A stretch of DNA of 64,000 nucleotides, taken from positions 34,766 to 98,765 of the forward strand of contig JAQBQF010000151.1 in assembly GCA_028287115.1 (NCBI GenBank), written 5' to 3'. Position 1 is the first letter of the stretch. Every line of letters starts with the position of its first letter. A program made the translations under genes and the position numbers. Below the pieces are notes generated by a model. That model was not told the origin of the DNA, did not search any database, and saw only the letters and a program-made list of their open reading frames with translations. Source of the stretch: Myxococcales bacterium (GTDB lineage: Bacteria; Myxococcota_A; Polyangia; Haliangiales; Haliangiaceae). Shown here one piece after another: positions 60,524 to 64,000 of this stretch.

Positions 60524-61492
60524 ATGCGATCGTGGGGAATGAGCGCGGTGGTCACGGTGGCGCATGCGGCACCGCTCCAGATCCTGCGATCGGCGGTCGA
60601 ACGCCTTCACGCGGTCGCGGACGCCGACGTCGCGGGCTACTACCGTGTGGCTCGTCGCGCCGACGGCACAGCGTGCATTGTTGGGACGCTCGGCGTCGGT
60701 CGGGGCTTTGACGACGTGTTCAAATGCATCCTCCGGCGCCCGGGCGCTATCGAGAGCATGGCGCGTTCGCTCGTGGCGCCTCCGCGGGCCGAGACCACAG
60801 GGTTTGTCGAGTTCGATCGCCTGGTGACGCGCCACGTGGTCGAGTTTCGCCGCGAAGATCTGTTCCGGCCGGCCGGATTTGTCGAACAGATCCGGCTGCT
60901 CGTCTATCATGGGCCGCGGTTCGTGGGGTGGATCGGTGCGATGCGGCGCCTCGGCGCGTCCGCGTTCTCCCGCCGCGATAGCGACCGGCTTGCGTCGCTC
61001 GTTCGCCCGGTGTCGGACGCCGTGATCGCGGCCGACGCCCTCGCGCATGTCGAGGCCCCGGGCAATGCATATGCCGTCGTGCGTCCGAACGGCTCCGTCG
61101 AGTACGCGACGCCGGCGGCGCGCGCGTGGCTCGACGGACCGGGGCATCGCGCTGCGGTCCGCAGATGGGTAATCGCGGCCGATCGAAACAGCGAAACCGA
61201 TGCCGCGAACCTGTTCGCGCACCATGACGCGCGATTGGTGCGCCTCGACAGCGCGGGCGGCGTGCGTTACCTGCTGAAACTCGCGCCCATATTGCCGATC
61301 CTGCGGTCCCTCGTGCTCAGCCCGCGTCAGCGCGAGGTGGCGGAGCTCGCGGCCGACGGCGCGACCGTCGACGAGATCGCGGCTGATGTCGCGTGCGATC
61401 GAGAGACGGTGCGCTCGCACCTTCGCGCGATTTATCAGCGGCTCGGCGTCTCGACGCGCGTCGAGCTTGCGCGCGCGCTCGCCCGGCTCTAA
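60524..61492 (+). CDS. LuxR-type transcriptional regulator
   Basis: 322 residues. C-terminal helix-turn-helix of the LuxR/GerE type: LSPRQREVAELAADGATVDEIAADVACDRETVRSHLRAIYQRLGV. The N-terminal 250 residues form an unrecognised sensory region containing several Cys (ADGTACIVG, FKCILRRP) and no receiver aspartate, so it is not a standard two-component regulator. Possibly an autonomous sensor-regulator. ATG 60524 with a second ATG 15 bases on. Confidence 0.8.
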   Translation: MRSWGMSAVVTVAHAAPLQILRSAVERLHAVADADVAGYYRVARRADGTACIVGTLGVGRGFDDVFKCILRRPGAIESMARSLVAPPRAETTGFVEFDRLVTRHVVEFRREDLFRPAGFVEQIRLLVYHGPRFVGWIGAMRRLGASAFSRRDSDRLASLVRPVSDAVIAADALAHVEAPGNAYAVVRPNGSVEYATPAARAWLDGPGHRAAVRRWVIAADRNSETDAANLFAHHDARLVRLDSAGGVRYLLKLAPILPILRSLVLSPRQREVAELAADGATVDEIAADVACDRETVRSHLRAIYQRLGVSTRVELARALARL

Positions 61493-61541
61493 CCCGTTCG
61501 GGTGATAGCGGCGCCGCGTCGCCCGAGTCCATGGTGGAGTC

Positions 61542-62411
61542 ATGCGAGTTTTCTGTCTGATGATGCTGCTTGCGAGCCGCGTGGCCTACGGCCAATGCAG
61601 CACCGATAACGATTGCAAGGGCACGCGCGTCTGCGAGAACCAGGTGTGCGTCAGTCCGGCCCCAAAGTCCGTGCCGGCGACGACACCAACGGCCGAGCCG
61701 GTCACGATGTCGACGGCGCCCGCGACGCCGGCCGTCGTCGGCGCCGCGCCGGCAACACCAGCTGCGTCGGGCGTCCCGAACGCGCCCGTCGCCGGAACGA
61801 CGATTGCGGCGGCGCCCGGTGAGTCTGACGAATTCGGGCACGCAGGCTTCGAATTCGGGATGCGGATTGCCGATCTGATCCCCAGTGGCAAGTTCGCCTG
61901 GCTGAGCTCGAGCGGCAGCGGGCTCAATTCCAGCCAGGACGTCACGCTCAGCCAGGCCACCGGCGGTGGCTTCGACCTGGTCTTCGATCTGGGACAACGC
62001 GTGAACCGAATGGTTTTCTGGGGCATCCAGGTCGCCTATGCACCGTCGATGACGCAGCCGGATCCATGTGCGTACTCGTGCAAGAACAGCAATTTTCGCA
62101 TCGGCGGAGACGTGATGATTCACCCGCACGTTGCACAGCTCCCGCCGAAGTTTGATCCGTTCATCGGCTTTGGCGTGAATTATGACCAGTTCACCGTCGG
62201 TACGGAGTCGACCATGCCGATCGGCGTGTACGGCATGGAGTTCGTCAATGTCCAGGTCGGCACCGACTATCTGGTGAGGCCGCACGTCAGCGCGGGTGTC
62301 TATCTGTCGACGTCATTCGGCATGTACTTCGGCGCGGATCACAGCAAGACCGAGGGCGTGCAACTGCACGAGTGGTTCTCGATCGGCATCCGAGGAGCGT
62401 ACCGGCTTTGA
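61542..62411 (+). CDS. outer-membrane barrel with Cys-rich N-terminal module
   Basis: 289 residues; GTGGAG before the ATG. Signal peptide, then CSTDNDCKGTRVCENQVC, an EGF-like or Dickkopf-type four-Cys module, then an Ala/Pro-rich linker, then a beta-barrel of about ten strands ending ...IGIRGAYRL. The Cys module would be periplasmic or surface exposed. Tandem neighbour of a related gene with two such modules; the pair likely arose by duplication. Confidence 0.72.
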   Translation: MRVFCLMMLLASRVAYGQCSTDNDCKGTRVCENQVCVSPAPKSVPATTPTAEPVTMSTAPATPAVVGAAPATPAASGVPNAPVAGTTIAAAPGESDEFGHAGFEFGMRIADLIPSGKFAWLSSSGSGLNSSQDVTLSQATGGGFDLVFDLGQRVNRMVFWGIQVAYAPSMTQPDPCAYSCKNSNFRIGGDVMIHPHVAQLPPKFDPFIGFGVNYDQFTVGTESTMPIGVYGMEFVNVQVGTDYLVRPHVSAGVYLSTSFGMYFGADHSKTEGVQLHEWFSIGIRGAYRL

Positions 62412-63271
62412 CAGCCGCTCGATTCGCCGCCGTTGCTGTCGTGATCCTCGCGGCAACGGCGTCACCCAGCGACGCGGATTGCACGAAGGACACCGAATGC
62501 AAAGGCGATCGCGTGTGCGACGCGGGCGTCTGCCGTGCAGCCCCAGCTCTCGCGCCCGCGGTGACGAGCTGCCACAACGATAAGGACTGTGCGGGCGATC
62601 TCGTGTGCGATCACAGCGTCTGCGCTGCCGACGCGAGCGCTGGATCAGTCGCACCAACCGTGCCGGGCGTCACCGTAACAAGCGCGGTGTTGGTGGCAGC
62701 ACCGCCTGCCGGCGCGCAGCTCGGGACCACGCAGACTGCAATGCCGCCGGCCGGAGGGGCCATCGATCAACGCAAGTGGTTGGTCGACATGAACCTCTAC
62801 ATCGTGCTGTACCCGTACTTCTCGGGCGGCGGGGGCTTGCTCATCAACACGCCGGTGCGCATCGAGCACATGCTGAACGAGAACGTCTCGTACTACGTCA
62901 CGCCGGACTGGGCGTTCACGAACTACAGTGACGGCGCGGGAGGCAGTGTGACGCTGATGTCGATCGGCGTGAATGGCGGCGCGCGCTACTACGTCGACAA
63001 GCTGAAGCCGATGGAAGGCCTATGGGTCGGCGGCAACGTCGGGTTTGCGACGCAAATCATCGGCGAGGGCAGCTTCGGGATGAATATCCTCGGCGAGGCT
63101 GGCTACACGGTTGGAAGCCAAGGTGCATGGACGCTCTCGCTCGGCGGCACCGCCGGCCTCAACATCCCGCTCTACATCGCGAACGCGAACAGCAGCGGCC
63201 CGAGCGGTCTGTCTCCGGTCAGCACGAGCTTCGTGTATGCCCTGATCATCAGCCCGGGCTACCGGTTCTGA
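62408..63271 (+). CDS. paralogous outer-membrane barrel with two Cys modules
   Basis: 287 residues from TTG 62408, which overlaps the preceding stop (TTGA); the frame is open 12 codons further upstream but that part belongs to the previous gene. Signal peptide (ends PSDA), then two modules of the pattern CTKDTECKGDRVCDAGVC and CHNDKDCAGDLVCDHSVC, an Ala/Pro-rich linker and a barrel ending ...IISPGYRF (terminal Phe). Sequence similarity to the upstream neighbour points to tandem duplication. Confidence 0.75.
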   Translation: MTAARFAAVAVVILAATASPSDADCTKDTECKGDRVCDAGVCRAAPALAPAVTSCHNDKDCAGDLVCDHSVCAADASAGSVAPTVPGVTVTSAVLVAAPPAGAQLGTTQTAMPPAGGAIDQRKWLVDMNLYIVLYPYFSGGGGLLINTPVRIEHMLNENVSYYVTPDWAFTNYSDGAGGSVTLMSIGVNGGARYYVDKLKPMEGLWVGGNVGFATQIIGEGSFGMNILGEAGYTVGSQGAWTLSLGGTAGLNIPLYIANANSSGPSGLSPVSTSFVYALIISPGYRF

Positions 63272-63420
63272 TCGCGCGGCTAACACACGTAAGCGCGGCC
63301 GCAGCGCGACTGGGGCTCCGCGGCGACTTCTCGACGCCGTCGTGGTCTTTCTTCGCAGCGTCAGGCACCTAACCCGCTGGCTCGACCTCGTCATGCTCGG
63401 CGCTCGCGCGAGCCTGATCC
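63272..63420. other. short intergenic stretch before repeat array
   Basis: Between the second barrel gene and the repeat array. No gene, RBS or RNA feature is visible. Confidence 0.4.
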
Positions 63421-63845
63421 TTCGGTCCGTTCCGGACCGGGGTCCGTCGTTCGTCGTTCCGGAGTCGTTCCGGAGTCGTTCCGGCGGCGGGTCCGTTCCG
63501 GACCGGGGTCCGTCGTTCGTCATTCCGGAGTCGTCCCGGGGAGTCGTTCCGGACCGGAGTCGCGTCGTTCCGGGTCGTTCCGGGGTCGTTCCGGACCGGG
63601 TTAGTCGTTCCGGACCGCGGAGTCGTTCCGGACCGGGGTTAGTCGTTCAGTCGTTCCGGACCTGGGTTAGTTCTCGGGGGTCCGTTCCGGGTCCGTTCCG
63701 GACCGGGAGTCGTTCCGGGCGTCGTTCCGGACCGTAGTCGTTCCGGACCGGGGTTCCGCGCGCGTTCCGGACCGGGGTTAGTTCTCGGGGGTCCGTTGAG
63801 TCGTTCCGGACCGGGGTTAGTCGTCGTTCCGGACCGGGGTTAGTT
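63421..63845. repeat. dense short-repeat array, GTTCCGGACC core
   Basis: At least 13 copies of GTTCCGGACC, most extended as CGTTCCGGACCGGGGT, often with GTTAGT tails, spaced 15-65 bp with partial copies (GTTCCGGAGTC, GTTCCGGGTC) between. The TCCGGA core is itself palindromic. There are no regular spacers of CRISPR length, so it is a minisatellite-like array. It ends 10 bp before the end of a transposase gene. Confidence 0.85.
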
Positions 63846-63855
63846 CCAATGCCGC

Positions 63856-64000
63856 TCACTTAACGCGACTCCTCGACGAGGATTTCGTTGGGAGCTTGCG
63901 GGCGTAGCTGCTCATCTTGATCTTCACCGCCCTGGGAAAGACGCGGCCTGGCCTTCGTGGTGGAAGCAGGAATTGTCGAAGGCGGTCGGTGGTCGTCGAG
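63856..64000 (-). CDS. IS4-type transposase, C-terminal part (runs off window)
   Basis: The reverse strand from 64000 down to a TGA at 63856 reads through 47 codons and ends RRPGRVFPRAVKIKMSSYARK...RSRVK. PRAVKxKMSxY close to the C-terminus is typical of IS4-family transposases, which are DDE enzymes moving insertion sequences. The rest of the gene and its inverted repeats lie beyond the window. The insertion sequence end should be just below 63856, within or next to the repeat array. Confidence 0.65.
   Translation of the reverse strand, partial: STTTDRLRQFLLPPRRPGRVFPRAVKIKMSSYARKLPTKSSSRSRVK

Noticed and set aside
63342..63737. Long open frames through the repeat array that look like RSGPRSRSGP proteins
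   Set aside because: They arise from the GTTCCGGACC repeats in several frames, have no start context, and share no family features.
63421..63845. CRISPR array
   Set aside because: Repeat copies are irregular in length and spacing with no uniform unique spacers, and no cas genes are present.

Overview
The window is high-GC bacterial chromosome. Many short secreted lipoproteins carry Gly/Ser/Asp-rich linkers after the lipobox. There is also a MYXO-CTERM-like C-terminus, an IgGFc-binding-type lipoprotein, a TIGR02996-type segment, DUF6714-LRR and DUF1554 proteins, and a large kinase-EAL hybrid. This set points to Myxococcota, most likely the Nannocystineae/Kofleriaceae side; that placement is inferred from gene content, as no rRNA or tRNA gene is visible.

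Layout. 1-16 kb: metabolic and envelope genes (alpha/beta hydrolase, catalase-fold protein, EamA transporter, an ArsR-SRPBCC pair with a visible operator, DUF1554 lipoprotein, MDR reductase, phosphoesterase, sialidase-like lipoprotein, peptide deformylase, beta-helix protein) ending in a decayed zinc alcohol dehydrogenase. 16-22 kb: OmpA-type protein, small metzincin-like lipoprotein, beta-barrel protein and a 1053-residue PAS-kinase-REC-REC-EAL protein. 21.9-25.3 kb: an Mla-type lipid transport operon (STAS-MlaE, MlaF, MlaD, auxiliary lipoprotein) with overlapping or nearly abutting genes. 25.4-30.2 kb: a TonB-dependent receptor followed by two surface lipoproteins. 30-40 kb: small lipoproteins and membrane proteins, an IgGFc-binding-like lipoprotein, an orphan RegA-type regulator and an Ig-like/secreted protein pair.

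40.4-44.0 kb holds the most unusual locus. Three same-strand genes of visibly lower GC encode an EACC1-like adaptor, a caspase-like protease fused to an EgtD-like SAM-dependent methyltransferase, and a membrane protein with a long coiled coil made of 10- and 7-residue units. This has the architecture of a regulated conflict or cell-suicide system and is the best candidate for something undescribed. Next to it, 44.2-47.8 kb is a host-like operon of a polytopic membrane protein with a C-terminal helix-hairpin-helix-like region, a lipoprotein and a phosphoesterase lacking a signal peptide.

48-64 kb: secreted proteins, an MBL hydrolase, two sulfite-oxidase-like molybdoenzymes around a DUF202 protein, a DUF6714-LRR protein, an ABM/NAD(P)-binding/ABM cluster, a LuxR-type regulator and two tandem barrel proteins with Cys-rich N-terminal modules. 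Gene remnants lie near 57.6 and 60.1 kb. The end carries a dense GTTCCGGACC-core repeat array next to the 3' end of an IS4-type transposase that runs off the window.
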